Of a stretch of 64,000 nucleotides of DNA, positions 44,437 to 53,588 are shown in pieces. The notes beneath the pieces were generated by a model. That model was not told the origin of the DNA, ran no database searches, and was given only the letters and a program-made list of their open reading frames with translations. Source of the stretch: CAYLNM01 sp964385045 (GTDB lineage: Bacteria > Planctomycetota > Phycisphaerae > Phycisphaerales > SM1A02); the NCBI GenBank assembly GCA_964385045.1, contig CAYLNM010000003.1:10403-74402 (forward strand), in the 5' to 3' direction. Made by a program: the position numbers and the translations under genes. Each line of letters opens with the position of its first letter. The first letter of the stretch is position 1.

Positions 44437-45540
44437 TCACGCGCCGCCCGCGTCGTCGTCCTCGTCCCCGCCCCGGGCCGCGACGACCGCCGCCGCGTCC
44501 ACCGTCTCCCCCGTCACCGCGGCCATCAGCCGCCGCGCCGCGTCCTCGGCGCAGCCCCACGACAGCGTGAACCCCGCCCCCGCGTGACCGTAGTCGTGCA
44601 CCACCGGCAGCCCGCCGGCGTCCTCGAGCTCCAGCCGCACCTCGGCCCGCCCGGGCCGCAGGCCGACGCGGTGATCGAGGACCTCCGGCGGGCGCGACGA
44701 GGCGAAGGCCGCGTCGAGCTCGCGGCACAGCTCGCGGCAGCCGTCCACGATCGCCGCCGCGTCGCGCTCGCTCGGCTCGCGCGACCACTCCCCGTCGTCG
44801 GACGTGCCGCCGAGGACGACGTCCTCGTGCCGCGGCACGACGTACCGGCAGGCCGACTCGCGGATCTCGTCCCGGAAGCCGGCCGGCTTGCGGACGACGA
44901 CCACCTGCCCGCGGATCGGGAAGACCGCCTCGTCCCCGGCGAGCCGGCGGGCGAAGACGCCCGCGGCGTCCACCACGCCGTCGAACCGCCCGCGCAGCTC
45001 GTCCAGCGACCCGACCTCGGCCCGCTCGATCCGTCCCCCCGCGCCCTCGACCCGGGCCGCGAGCCACGGCATGTAGCGGCTCGTGTCGGCGAGGTAGGTC
45101 ACGTAGCGGTAGCCGTCGATCCACGGCCCGAAGCGGTCGGCGTCCTCGAGCGGACGGAAGTCCTCGACGGGACCGTTCCACCACGGCTCGGGAGCGGGGC
45201 CGGCGTAGCGGTGCACGATCGGCCGCCGCACCACGCCGGTGGCGGGATCCGCCGCGAGGGCCCGGAGCCGCCGGTAGGTCGTCGCCCCCCAGGCCGCGAC
45301 CCGCTCCCGCGGCCCGGCGCGGTACGGGTACCAGAACGCGGCCGCCACGTCGGAGGTGTTGGCGGGCGAGACCTCGCGGGCGAGCACGGTGACCTCGGCG
45401 CCCGCCGCGAGCAGGCAGGCGGCGCAGCTGAGGCCGGAGACGCCGGCCCCCACCACCGCGATCCGCGGGCGCGGCCCCGTCCCGTGCCCGGCTCCGTCCG
45501 CCACTGGGTGCGCGCCGGGGCGCGTTCCGCCGCCACTCAT
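44437..45540 (-). CDS. FAD-dependent oxidoreductase of the D-amino-acid oxidase family
   Basis: A 367-residue protein with an N-terminal FAD fold (RIAVVGAGVSGLSCAACLLA). D-amino-acid oxidase landmarks include SDVAAAFWYPYRAGPRERV, DGVVDAAGVFARRLAGDEAV followed by FPIRGQVVVVRKP, YVVPRHEDVVLGGTSDDGEW, HRVGLRPGRAEVRLE and the C-terminal VVHDYGHAGAGFTLSWGCA. It would oxidise a D-amino acid to the keto acid. Its place between the aminomuconate deaminase and the propeller lipoprotein gene hints at a tryptophan-related D-substrate, but that is only context. Confidence 0.85.
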   Translation of the reverse strand: MSGGGTRPGAHPVADGAGHGTGPRPRIAVVGAGVSGLSCAACLLAAGAEVTVLAREVSPANTSDVAAAFWYPYRAGPRERVAAWGATTYRRLRALAADPATGVVRRPIVHRYAGPAPEPWWNGPVEDFRPLEDADRFGPWIDGYRYVTYLADTSRYMPWLAARVEGAGGRIERAEVGSLDELRGRFDGVVDAAGVFARRLAGDEAVFPIRGQVVVVRKPAGFRDEIRESACRYVVPRHEDVVLGGTSDDGEWSREPSERDAAAIVDGCRELCRELDAAFASSRPPEVLDHRVGLRPGRAEVRLELEDAGGLPVVHDYGHAGAGFTLSWGCAEDAARRLMAAVTGETVDAAAVVAARGGDEDDDAGGA

Positions 45541-45559
45541 CGCTCCCCCCTCGTCCGCA

Positions 45560-45988
45560 TCAGTCGATCGTCGCCACGACCTTCACCTCGACCGCGATCG
45601 GCGTCGGCAGGCGGTTGATCTCGATCGTGGTCCGCGTGGGATTCGGCTTGCCCTCGCCCGCGAACCACTCGGCGTAGACGCGGTTGTACTCGGCGAAGTC
45701 GTGCTCCATGTCGGTCAGGAACACCAGCACGTCCACCACGTTGTCCCACGAGGAGCCCGCGTCCTCCAGGATCGCCTTCACGTTCCCGAAGCACGAGGCG
45801 CACTGGGCCGCGATGTCCTTGGCGACGACGGTCCCGTCCGCGTCGAGCGTGACGCCGGGGATCTCCTTCGATCCCCGCTGCCGCGGGCCGACGCCGCTGA
45901 GGAAGAGGAGGTTGCCGACGCGGCGGGCGTGCGGGTACGCGCCCACCGGCTCGGGAGCGCGGCGGCTGTCGTGGGCGGAGGTGCTCAT
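45560..45988 (-). CDS. nbaF: RidA-family 2-aminomuconate deaminase
   Basis: A 142-residue RidA/YjgF-fold protein. It reads PVGAYPHARRVGNLLFLSGV, GPRQRGSKEIPGV, CFGNVKAILEDAGSSWDNVV, DMEHDFAEYNRVYAEWF, and TRTTIEINRLPTPIAVEVKV with the family Arg. The GPRQRGSxxIPGV segment and size match 2-aminomuconate deaminases of aminophenol and nitrobenzoate pathways rather than generic RidA. It would release ammonia from 2-aminomuconate, giving 4-oxalocrotonate. It follows the semialdehyde dehydrogenase by 26 bases. Confidence 0.85.
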   Translation of the reverse strand: MSTSAHDSRRAPEPVGAYPHARRVGNLLFLSGVGPRQRGSKEIPGVTLDADGTVVAKDIAAQCASCFGNVKAILEDAGSSWDNVVDVLVFLTDMEHDFAEYNRVYAEWFAGEGKPNPTRTTIEINRLPTPIAVEVKVVATID

Positions 45989-46014
45989 CGCCGGAGTCTA
46001 CGCCGCCCCGGGGC

Positions 46015-47562
46015 TCACGACAGTCGAAGGCACACGTTCGTGGGCTCGGTGAAGAACCGCAGCGCCTCGTCGCCGCCCTCGCGCCCGACGCCGCTGGCCT
46101 TCACGCCGCCGAAGGGCGTCCGCAGGTCGCGGACGAGCCAGCAGTTGATCCAGCAGATCCCGGCCTCCACGCGGCCGGCGGTCCGGTGCGCCCGATCGAG
46201 GTCGCGGGTCCAGACGGACGCCGCGAGGCCGTAGTCGGTCGCGTTGGCGATCGCCACCGCCTCGTCCTCGTCCCCGAACGGCAGGATCGTGACCACCGGG
46301 CCGAAGATCTCCTCGGTGTTGGTCGCGCACGTCGGCCCGAGCCCGGTGATCACGGTCGGCTCGACGAAGAAGCCCTCCCGCACCCGCTCCGGCAGCGACG
46401 CGGGATCGGGACGGCGTCCGCCGCAGAGGATCTCGCCGCCCTCGGCCCGGGCCCGCGCGATCGCGGCCTCGACCTTGTCGCGGTGCGCAGCCGAGACCAG
46501 CGCCCCCTGCCGCGTCCCCGCCTCGAGCGGATCGCCGCAGCCCATCGCCCGGGCCCGCCGGACCACGCCCTCGACCACGCGGTCGAGGACGCCGCGCTGC
46601 ACCAGCAGCCGGGAGCCGCACAGGCAGATCTGCCCCTGGTTGGCGAAGGCCGACCGCGTCACCCCGGGGATCGCGGCGTCGAGGTCGGCGTCGTCGAAGA
46701 CGATCGCCGGGTTCTTGCCGCCGAGCTCGAGCGAGAGGTGCTTGAACATCGGGGCCGCGACCGAGGCGATCGCCCGTCCGGTGGCGGTGCCGCCGGTGAA
46801 GGAGATCGCGGGCACGTCCGGGTGGGCGACGATCGCCGCCCCCGCCTCCCCGCCGAGGCCGTGCACCAGGTTCAGGACGCCCGCGGGCAGGCCGACCTCG
46901 CGGGCGATCACGCCGAGCAGGTGGGCGGTGAGCGGCGTGACCTCGCTCGGCTTGGCGACGACCGGGCATCCCGCGGCGAGGGCCGGGGCGATCTTCCACG
47001 TCAGCAGGTAGAGGGGCAGGTTCCACGGCGAGATGCAGCCCGCCACCCCGATCGGCCGCCGCAGCACGTAGTTGATCGTGTCCGCGGCCCGCTCGGCGTC
47101 GAAGATGAACGCCTCGTCCCGGCGGTGCTTCACCGCCCCGGCGAAGAAGCGGAAGTTCGCCACCGCCCGCGGGATGTCGACGCTTCGGGCGAGGTCCAGC
47201 GGCTTGCCGGTGTCGATCGACTCGGCCCGGGCGAGCGGCTCGAGATGAGCCTCGATCGCGTCGGCGAGGGCGTCGAGCCAGTCGGCCCGATCGGCCGCGG
47301 GAGCGCCGGCCCACTCGGGGCGCACCCGCACCGCCGCCGCCACCGCGGCGTCGACGTCGGCCGCGGTGCCGCGGGCGATGCGGCCGAGGGGTCGGCCGGT
47401 CGCGGGCTCGACGTTGTCCAGCCACTCGCCACCGGCGGGCGGCACCAGCTCGCCGTCGATGAAGTGCAGGACGTCGCCGCGGGGGGCGTCCAGGGTCGCG
47501 GGGGCGGCCGCGGAGGACGCCGCGGCGCCGCCGGCCACGCCGCTCGTGGGGCCCGCGCTCAC
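46015..47562 (-). CDS. nbaE: 2-aminomuconate 6-semialdehyde dehydrogenase
   Basis: A 515-residue aldehyde dehydrogenase starting at a GTG overlapping the SDR stop. It has the NAD-binding PWNLPLYLLTWKIAPALAAG, the Glu in LELGGKNPAIV, the catalytic Cys in NQGQICLCGSR, and EEIFGPVVTILPF. The C-terminal WLVRDLRTPFGGVKASGVGR is typical of the ALDH8A1/AMSDH branch, where an Arg helps bind the carboxylated substrate. It oxidises 2-aminomuconate semialdehyde, the product of ACMSD. Adjacency to the deaminase supports the call. Confidence 0.9.
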   Translation of the reverse strand: MSAGPTSGVAGGAAASSAAAPATLDAPRGDVLHFIDGELVPPAGGEWLDNVEPATGRPLGRIARGTAADVDAAVAAAVRVRPEWAGAPAADRADWLDALADAIEAHLEPLARAESIDTGKPLDLARSVDIPRAVANFRFFAGAVKHRRDEAFIFDAERAADTINYVLRRPIGVAGCISPWNLPLYLLTWKIAPALAAGCPVVAKPSEVTPLTAHLLGVIAREVGLPAGVLNLVHGLGGEAGAAIVAHPDVPAISFTGGTATGRAIASVAAPMFKHLSLELGGKNPAIVFDDADLDAAIPGVTRSAFANQGQICLCGSRLLVQRGVLDRVVEGVVRRARAMGCGDPLEAGTRQGALVSAAHRDKVEAAIARARAEGGEILCGGRRPDPASLPERVREGFFVEPTVITGLGPTCATNTEEIFGPVVTILPFGDEDEAVAIANATDYGLAASVWTRDLDRAHRTAGRVEAGICWINCWLVRDLRTPFGGVKASGVGREGGDEALRFFTEPTNVCLRLS

Positions 47563-48350
47563 TGGCCCGCCAGCCGGCCGCCGTCGACGGGCAGGTTCAC
47601 GCCGGTGACGTAGCTCGCGGCGGGGGAGCAGAGGAACGCGGCGACGGCGGCGACCTCCTCCGCCTCGGCGAACCGGCCCATCGCGATGGTGCCGAGGGCG
47701 TCCGCCACCACCGCGTCGGGGCTGCGGTCCTCGCGCTCGGCCCGCTTCTCGAGCAGCGACCGCAGGCGGTCGGTGTCGGTGTAGCCGGGCAGGACGTTGT
47801 TGACCGTGATGCCGTCGCGGGCGAGCTCGACCGCGAGGGTGCGGGCCCAGTTGGCCACCGCCCCGCGGATGGTGTTGGACACGCCGAGGTTGCGGATCGG
47901 CGTGATCACGCTCGTCGAGATGACGTTGACGATCCGGCCCCAGCCGGCCTCCCGCATCGCGGGGACGACCGCCTGCACCAGGGCCTGACCCGAGAGCAGG
48001 TGCTGCCGGAAGGCCGCCTCGTAGGCTCCGGGCTCGGCGTCGATCGCGCGGCCGCCGGGAGGCCCGCCGGTGTTGTGGACGAGGATGTGCACCGGCCCGC
48101 CGTCGCCCACCTCGCGGCGGGCGAGGCCGGCCACCGCCCGCCAGTCGTCGTAGTCCACCGGCAGCACCGCGTGCCGCTGGCCGTCCTCGGCGTGCAGCTC
48201 GTCCCGGACCTGCTCGAGGGCGTCACGGTCCCGGGCGAGCACCACCACCGACGCGCCGCGGGCGGCGAGGGCGAGGGCAACGGACCGCCCGATGCCGCGG
48301 GAGGCGCCGCCGACGAGGGCCCGGCGGCCGACGAGATCGCGTTCGCTCAT
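47559..48350 (-). CDS. SDR-family oxidoreductase lacking the usual Tyr-x3-Lys pair
   Basis: A 263-residue short-chain dehydrogenase/reductase. It has the nucleotide motif GGASRGIGRSVALALAARG, HNTGGPPGG in place of NNAG, IVNVISTSVITPIRNLGVSN, NNVLPGYTDTDRL, and the C-terminal SPAASYVTGVNLPVDGG. At the catalytic position, where YxxxK is expected, the sequence reads SNTIRG. A subset of SDRs shows this change. Activity therefore may differ from ordinary SDRs. Its role in the aminomuconate operon is unknown. Confidence 0.8.
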   Translation of the reverse strand: MSERDLVGRRALVGGASRGIGRSVALALAARGASVVVLARDRDALEQVRDELHAEDGQRHAVLPVDYDDWRAVAGLARREVGDGGPVHILVHNTGGPPGGRAIDAEPGAYEAAFRQHLLSGQALVQAVVPAMREAGWGRIVNVISTSVITPIRNLGVSNTIRGAVANWARTLAVELARDGITVNNVLPGYTDTDRLRSLLEKRAEREDRSPDAVVADALGTIAMGRFAEAEEVAAVAAFLCSPAASYVTGVNLPVDGGRLAGQ

Positions 48351-48394
48351 GCGGCCGAGGATACCGCGGGCGGGCGCGGCCGCGCCCGGGCCCC

Positions 48395-48988
48395 TCAGCG
48401 CCAGCCCTCGATCATCACCGCGGCGGGGTCGAGCCCCCAGTCGGCGATCGTCTCCGGCGGCACGTGGGCCTCCTCGCGCCGGCGCCGGGCCCAGGACCGC
48501 AGGTCGGGATCCGCCCCCGCGCCGGTGCACGGCTCCCGCCGGGCCGCCGGCGAGTCCGGCGGAGCGTCGAGCCGGTCCGCGTCCCAGCAGGTGCCGATCG
48601 TCGTGTCGGCCGCCACCACCCCGTCCTCGTGGCCGGCGCACGCCTCGACCAGCAGCGACATCTCCTCGTGCTCGAGCGGCAGGACGTCCGGCGGCAGCGA
48701 CGCGGCGAACGCCGCCGCCCGCCGCCCGTGCCCGGGATCCGAGCCCCGCGGACCGCGGCAGGCGTCGTGCAGCACCGCGAAGGCCATCACCACCCGCGAG
48801 GAGGCCCCGCTGAGGGCGGCGAGCCGCAGGCCGTTCTCCATCACCCGTGCCCAGTGAGCGAGGCCGTGCGGCCCGCGGGCCGCCTCCCCCGCCTCGGCCA
48901 CCGCGACCGCGACCAGGGACCGCATCGAGAGCGGCCGCGGCGGCTCGCCGGTCCCGTCGGCTCCCCCGCCGCCCCCCTCGGGGCTCAC
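48395..48988 (-). CDS. HD-domain-like protein
   Basis: A 197-residue protein starting at a GTG overlapping the peptidase stop. HGLAHWARVMENGLRLAALS, VVMAFAVLHDACRG and DPGHGRRAAAFAASLP give the His...His-Asp...His order of HD metallohydrolases. A later Asp in DTTIGTCWDADRLD fits the fifth ligand. Substrate unknown. The C-terminal ADWGLDPAAVMIEGWR is hydrophilic. It is co-translated with the peptidase and 44 bases before the SDR gene. Confidence 0.75.
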   Translation of the reverse strand: MSPEGGGGGADGTGEPPRPLSMRSLVAVAVAEAGEAARGPHGLAHWARVMENGLRLAALSGASSRVVMAFAVLHDACRGPRGSDPGHGRRAAAFAASLPPDVLPLEHEEMSLLVEACAGHEDGVVAADTTIGTCWDADRLDAPPDSPAARREPCTGAGADPDLRSWARRRREEAHVPPETIADWGLDPAAVMIEGWR

Positions 48989-50235
48989 CGTTCCAGCACC
49001 CAGCGCAGCGACTGATAGCGGCGGATCAGCCGCTCGCGGACCGGGTCGCCGCCCGGCGTGGACTCGGCCATGCCCACCAGCAGCCGCACCAGGCCGTGGA
49101 AGTCCCGCACCGCGATGAGCTCGCGGGCGATCGTCGCCCGCTCCGGCGCTTCCCGCTCCACGCGGTCGAGCTCGCTCATGTTGTGATAGTTGCCCAGCGG
49201 CAGGCACAGGCACGTGGCCCGGTAGCCGCTGCGCACGAACATCGTCGCCTCGCAGGCCCCGCCCGCCATCAGCCGGCGCTGCCAGCGGAAGTCCTCGTGC
49301 TCGCCCGCGATCGACGCCGCCACCTCGCCGGCGAGGGCGGTGAGCCCCGGGTCGAAGGTGCTCACCCGGTCGCCCACGCGGACGATCGGGCCGCCCCCGA
49401 TCGGCGAGTCGGCGAAGCTGCGGGAGGTCTCGAGGGTCACGAGGTCGACGCCCTCGGGCAGGGACCGGCTCTCGCACGCGGCCACCGTTCCCACGAAGCC
49501 GATCTCCTCGGCCCGCGTGAGGAACAGCCGCACGTCGCGGCTCGTGCCGCGCTGACGGCAGGCGTCCACCGCCGCGAGGGCGGCGGCGAGCCCCGCGAGG
49601 TCGTCCACCGCCGGGGCGTGCAGCACGCCGTCCTCGATCGACGGGGCCTCGAGCTCCCACACCCCGATCGACCCCGGCGGCACCTCCGCACTCGCGTCGT
49701 CGAGCTCGGCCCGGCACCGCCGCAGCGGCTCGAGCCGCTCGCTGGCGGTGACCACCGCGCCGTGCCGGCGGCCGTCGCCCGTGAGCAGCACGATGCGGGC
49801 CCCGACGAAGTACGGGTCGCGCACGCCGCCGCGGAACGTCAGGTCGAGCGAGCCGTCCTCGGCCACGTCCTCCACCACGAAGGCGGGATGGTCGAGGTGG
49901 GCCTGCAGCACGAGGGGCGGGCCATCCTCGCCGCCGGCGCCGGTGATCGAGAGGTTGCCGTGCGCGTCGCGCTCCAGCGTCAGGTCGCGCTCGCGGGTCC
50001 ACGCCTCGATCCACGCCACCACGTGCTCCTCGCGCCCGGCCGCGGTGGGCAGGCCGGTGAGCTCGAGCAGCCACCGCTCGTGCTCGGCCACGCGCTCGGG
50101 GTCGGCGAGCCAGCTCGGCGGGGCGTCGGGGTCGACCGGACTCGTGTCCGCGGGACCGGCGGCGGGCGCGGTGGTCGGAGCTGCGCCGGGCACGGCGCGG
50201 GGATCGGCGGGAGGCACGGCGGAGGCGTCGCTCAT
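48985..50235 (-). CDS. M42-type (co-catalytic zinc) aminopeptidase-like protein
   Basis: A 416-residue protein. After about 40 Pro/Ala residues come LLELTGLPTAAGREEHVVAW and PLVLQAHLDHPAF (metal His). A beta-rich insert typical of M42 enzymes (VGARIVLLTGDGRRHGAVVT) follows. Then come APAVDDLAGLAAALAAVDAC (bridging Asp), TRAEEIGFVGT (catalytic Glu pair), LVTLETSRS (metal Glu) and CLPLGNYHNM (metal His). All expected ligands are present. It probably removes residues from short peptides. It is the first gene of the GTGA-linked run toward the aminomuconate genes. Confidence 0.83.
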   Translation of the reverse strand: MSDASAVPPADPRAVPGAAPTTAPAAGPADTSPVDPDAPPSWLADPERVAEHERWLLELTGLPTAAGREEHVVAWIEAWTRERDLTLERDAHGNLSITGAGGEDGPPLVLQAHLDHPAFVVEDVAEDGSLDLTFRGGVRDPYFVGARIVLLTGDGRRHGAVVTASERLEPLRRCRAELDDASAEVPPGSIGVWELEAPSIEDGVLHAPAVDDLAGLAAALAAVDACRQRGTSRDVRLFLTRAEEIGFVGTVAACESRSLPEGVDLVTLETSRSFADSPIGGGPIVRVGDRVSTFDPGLTALAGEVAASIAGEHEDFRWQRRLMAGGACEATMFVRSGYRATCLCLPLGNYHNMSELDRVEREAPERATIARELIAVRDFHGLVRLLVGMAESTPGGDPVRERLIRRYQSLRWVLER

Positions 50236-50269
50236 GCGCCAAGCGTACCCGCCGCCGGGCGGGCCGGGA

Positions 50270-53200
50270 TCAGCCGGACCCCGGCCGCAGGCCCCGGGGC
50301 CGGGCCGGCTCGGCGAGCTCCGCGTCGAGGGCCCGCATCGCCTCCCGCATCGCCTCGAGCACCGTGCCCTCGGTGTGGGCGGTGTGGGCGAAGGCGCGGG
50401 CGACCTCGCGGTCGAGGACGTGCACCGCGGCATCGTCGAAGTCGGGCACGAGCAGCACGCGGCCGACGTTGACGCTCGAGAGGGTCATCGCGTCCCAGCC
50501 GCCGTTGAGCTCCACGGTGCGCCGCAGCGCCAGGGCCCGGCGGAGCCGGACGACGTCCTCCTCGGACGCGAGCACGACCGACGCCCGCTGCATGCCGTCG
50601 GGCCGCGGGCGATTCAGCTCCCAGGACAGACGGCGCCACGCCTCGCGGTCGGGGCAGGCGACGACGCTGATCTGGGGGACCGGCCGGGTCTCGACGTCGT
50701 CCTCCATCTCCGGGTCCCACGTCCACTGGATGACGAGGGCCCGCCCCGGGTACTTGCGGAAGAAGCTCTCGTAGCCCACCGAGCCCGACAGCCGGGCCAT
50801 GACGTCGCTCAGGAACCGCACGTCGTAGCCGCTCGCCCGGCGCCCCTCGAGCAGCACCGTGCGGTCGACCCGCACCGCCGCGTCCACGCCGAGGCGGGCG
50901 ATCATGGAGTGGATCATCCGCGTCACGAGGACCCGCTCGCCGGGCATCCGATCGCCGTCGAAGCTGCGGAACGGCTCGCGCTCGGCGAGGGTGAAGTTGC
51001 GGCGGATCGCGGTCCGGGCCCGCTCGCGGTAGGCCTGGAGGTGCTCGCTGTCCTGCAGGAAGTGCACGTCGAGCACGTCATCCGGCCGGATGCGGTAGCT
51101 GTCGCGGAAGAGCGTCTGGCCGACGGTGTCGAAGAGGTCGTCGGCCTTCGGCAGCGTGCGGGCGAGCTCGCTGTCGTCGGGCAGGATGAACGGCGTGAGG
51201 ACGATGATCACCTCGCGCTTCTCGCGCTCGGCCCGCTCGGCCCGGAAGAGGTTGCCGACCAGCGGCAGGTCGCCCAGCAGCGGCACCTTGTCGACGGTGG
51301 TCGAGTCCTCGCGGCTCACCAGGCCGCCGATGATGAACGGCGTGTTGTTGCGGATGCGGGCGTAGGTCTGCACGCGGCGGGTGGAGACCGTGGGGGCGGA
51401 GGCGAGCTCGTCGCCCTCGTTGGAGCGGATCACGAGGTCGGCGTTCGGCACCACCGCCGAGACGATGGTGTCGATCAGCATCGACACCTCGTCGTTGGCC
51501 TCGTTCACCCGCGGGCGGATGTTGAGCAGGATGCCGGTGGGCAGGTACTTGAACGAGAACGAGATGCGGTTGGTGTTGCCGGCGGTGCCCTCGGTGGACG
51601 TCGCGATCGGGATGTCCTCACCGACGCGGATCGTGCTCTGGCGGTTGTCGAGGGTCAGCACGCTCGGACGGCTCAGCACCTCCGCCTTCTTGTCCTCGAT
51701 GAGCGAGCGGATGCGGAGCGACCACTTCCACTCGAAGTCGCGCGTGAAGACCCGCCAGAAGTCCAGGTCGTCCTGCTGCAGGTCGAGGGTGTCGGTCTGG
51801 CCGTCGGCGCGCGGCGAGCCGAATCGCCAGTTGACCGGCCCCTCGTTGAGCTGCCATTCGATGCCGAGGTCCTTGAGGCCCTCGTCGGAGATCTCGAGCA
51901 CCAGGCCCTCGACGAAGATCTGCTTCGCCGGCCGGTCGATGTAGTCGTCGATCAGGGCGCGAACGCGGCTGAACTGACCGGGATGCGCCGGATGCCAGAG
52001 CACCATGAGCTGCGTGGTGGGCGAGGCGATCGTGTCGTCGTTGAGCTGCCCGGCCACCGACGGCGTGAGCGAGACGCCGAACTCGCCGCGGCCGACCTGC
52101 AGGTCGGCACCGACGAGCCCGCGCGACTCGGGGCTCGGGTCGGGCATCTTCAGGACGATGGGCAGACGCTCGAAGGTGACCTGCTCGGGCATCTCCTCCG
52201 GGGCGTCCACGGTGAGGATGCCCATGCCCGCGAGCGTGGACAGCGCCGAGTCGGCGTCGACGTAGCTGAGCTTGACCAGCGTCTTCTCGAGGTCGAGGAC
52301 GCCGAGGTCGTCGCGGATCACCTGCATCGCGGCGATCGCTCCGTCGACCACCGGCCGGAGCAGCGAGAGGTCGTCGTTCGACTCGAGTCCGCCGTCGCGG
52401 CCGATCGAGACGCCGAGGATCCACAGCTGCGGCGGCTGAGACGCGAAGGTGCGGCGGCCGACGCGAAGCACCTTGATCCGCTCGGCCGCGGGACGCACGA
52501 GGGTGACGACGGACTGGACCCCGCGCGGGACCGACGGCAGCCGGGCGGCGAGCGTGCGGTCGCCGGTCGCCTCGACGTAGCCGCGGACCGACTGCACCTC
52601 GAGGACGAGGCGGTCGAGCATGTCGGTGAGCTCGACGTCGCTCAGGCGCGGCAGCTCGATCAGCTCCACCGAGCCCAGCGGCGGCTCCGGCGGGGCGGGC
52701 AGCCGCGGCGGGGTGGCGGCGGCCGAGGACCAGCGATCGCCCGGGTCGGGCCGGGCCCCCGCGGCGGCGGCATCGTCGCCGGCGGTCTCCTCGTCGTCCG
52801 GATCCTCGGCCTCCACGGTGCGATCAGCGTCCGCGCCGCCCGAGCCCGGCGGGTCCGCCCCGGCGGCCGCGTCGGCGGGATCGGCGGGATCGGCGGCGGC
52901 CACGAGCTCCTCCACGCCCCGCCTGCGCTCCATGGCACCTGACGCATCCGATGCGCCATCCGTGACGGCGTCCGCGGCCCCCCGCGGCAGGTCGGCCCGG
53001 CCGGCCGGGAAGGCCTCGGGCAGCACCGGCTCGGGGCGGCGGACGACCCGACCGTCGGGCCCGGTGCCCATGTAGTCGAGCTCGTCGAGGGCTGCCGCCA
53101 CGTCCCGCAGCCGGACGGGGTCGTCGGAGTCGAGGAAGACGCCCCCGCTGGTGCGGGGCTGGGCGAGCTCGAGGCTCGCCTGCCGGTCGACGCTCCGCTC

Positions 53201-53305
53201 GCAGCCGCCGAGCGCGGCGGCGAGGCCGGCGGCGGCCAGCGCGACCGCGGCGGCGACGCGCGGGCGACGACCTCCGACGGTGACGAGCGGCGCTGGCCTG
53301 TCCAT
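50270..53305 (-). CDS. lipoprotein secretin (GspD/PilQ family) with long C-terminal extension
   Basis: A 1011-residue protein. GAGGAG precedes the ATG at 53305. A signal helix ends in a lipobox (AALGGC, about 35). Residues 100-190 are acidic and Ala-rich. The secretin core includes KQIFVEGLVLEISDEGLKDL, SRPSVLTLDNRQSTIRVGED, FSFKYLPTGILLNIRPRV, and TPFIIGGLVSRED with VPLLGDLPLVGNLFRAE (about 655-690), ending VIIVLTPFILPDD. A further 290 residues without a family match follow. No other secretion genes are next to it. It would form an outer-membrane ring for a type II or type IV pilus system encoded elsewhere. Confidence 0.87.
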   Translation of the reverse strand: MDRPAPLVTVGGRRPRVAAAVALAAAGLAAALGGCERSVDRQASLELAQPRTSGGVFLDSDDPVRLRDVAAALDELDYMGTGPDGRVVRRPEPVLPEAFPAGRADLPRGAADAVTDGASDASGAMERRRGVEELVAAADPADPADAAAGADPPGSGGADADRTVEAEDPDDEETAGDDAAAAGARPDPGDRWSSAAATPPRLPAPPEPPLGSVELIELPRLSDVELTDMLDRLVLEVQSVRGYVEATGDRTLAARLPSVPRGVQSVVTLVRPAAERIKVLRVGRRTFASQPPQLWILGVSIGRDGGLESNDDLSLLRPVVDGAIAAMQVIRDDLGVLDLEKTLVKLSYVDADSALSTLAGMGILTVDAPEEMPEQVTFERLPIVLKMPDPSPESRGLVGADLQVGRGEFGVSLTPSVAGQLNDDTIASPTTQLMVLWHPAHPGQFSRVRALIDDYIDRPAKQIFVEGLVLEISDEGLKDLGIEWQLNEGPVNWRFGSPRADGQTDTLDLQQDDLDFWRVFTRDFEWKWSLRIRSLIEDKKAEVLSRPSVLTLDNRQSTIRVGEDIPIATSTEGTAGNTNRISFSFKYLPTGILLNIRPRVNEANDEVSMLIDTIVSAVVPNADLVIRSNEGDELASAPTVSTRRVQTYARIRNNTPFIIGGLVSREDSTTVDKVPLLGDLPLVGNLFRAERAEREKREVIIVLTPFILPDDSELARTLPKADDLFDTVGQTLFRDSYRIRPDDVLDVHFLQDSEHLQAYRERARTAIRRNFTLAEREPFRSFDGDRMPGERVLVTRMIHSMIARLGVDAAVRVDRTVLLEGRRASGYDVRFLSDVMARLSGSVGYESFFRKYPGRALVIQWTWDPEMEDDVETRPVPQISVVACPDREAWRRLSWELNRPRPDGMQRASVVLASEEDVVRLRRALALRRTVELNGGWDAMTLSSVNVGRVLLVPDFDDAAVHVLDREVARAFAHTAHTEGTVLEAMREAMRALDAELAEPARPRGLRPGSG

Positions 53306-53588
53306 GGCCGGGTCTCCTCGCATCATGCTCGGCCCGCCGCCTCCGTGCGGGGCCGCCCTCCGGTCGAGTCCGGAAGTCGAGGCATTGTGCCGACTTCGGC
53401 GCGTTCCTGTCGAGCCGGGGGAGCCGCGGCGACCGGATCGCTGCGCGTGCCCCGTCGCCCGGGACGCACCCACCGCGCGGGCATGTGCCTCACCGTCATC
53501 GGCCGGGGGCCCTCCGGGAGCCCAGCCGCGTCCGGGAACCACGGCGGCGGGACCCGGGTTCGGCGCGAATCGGACTCGTCAGGCGGCG

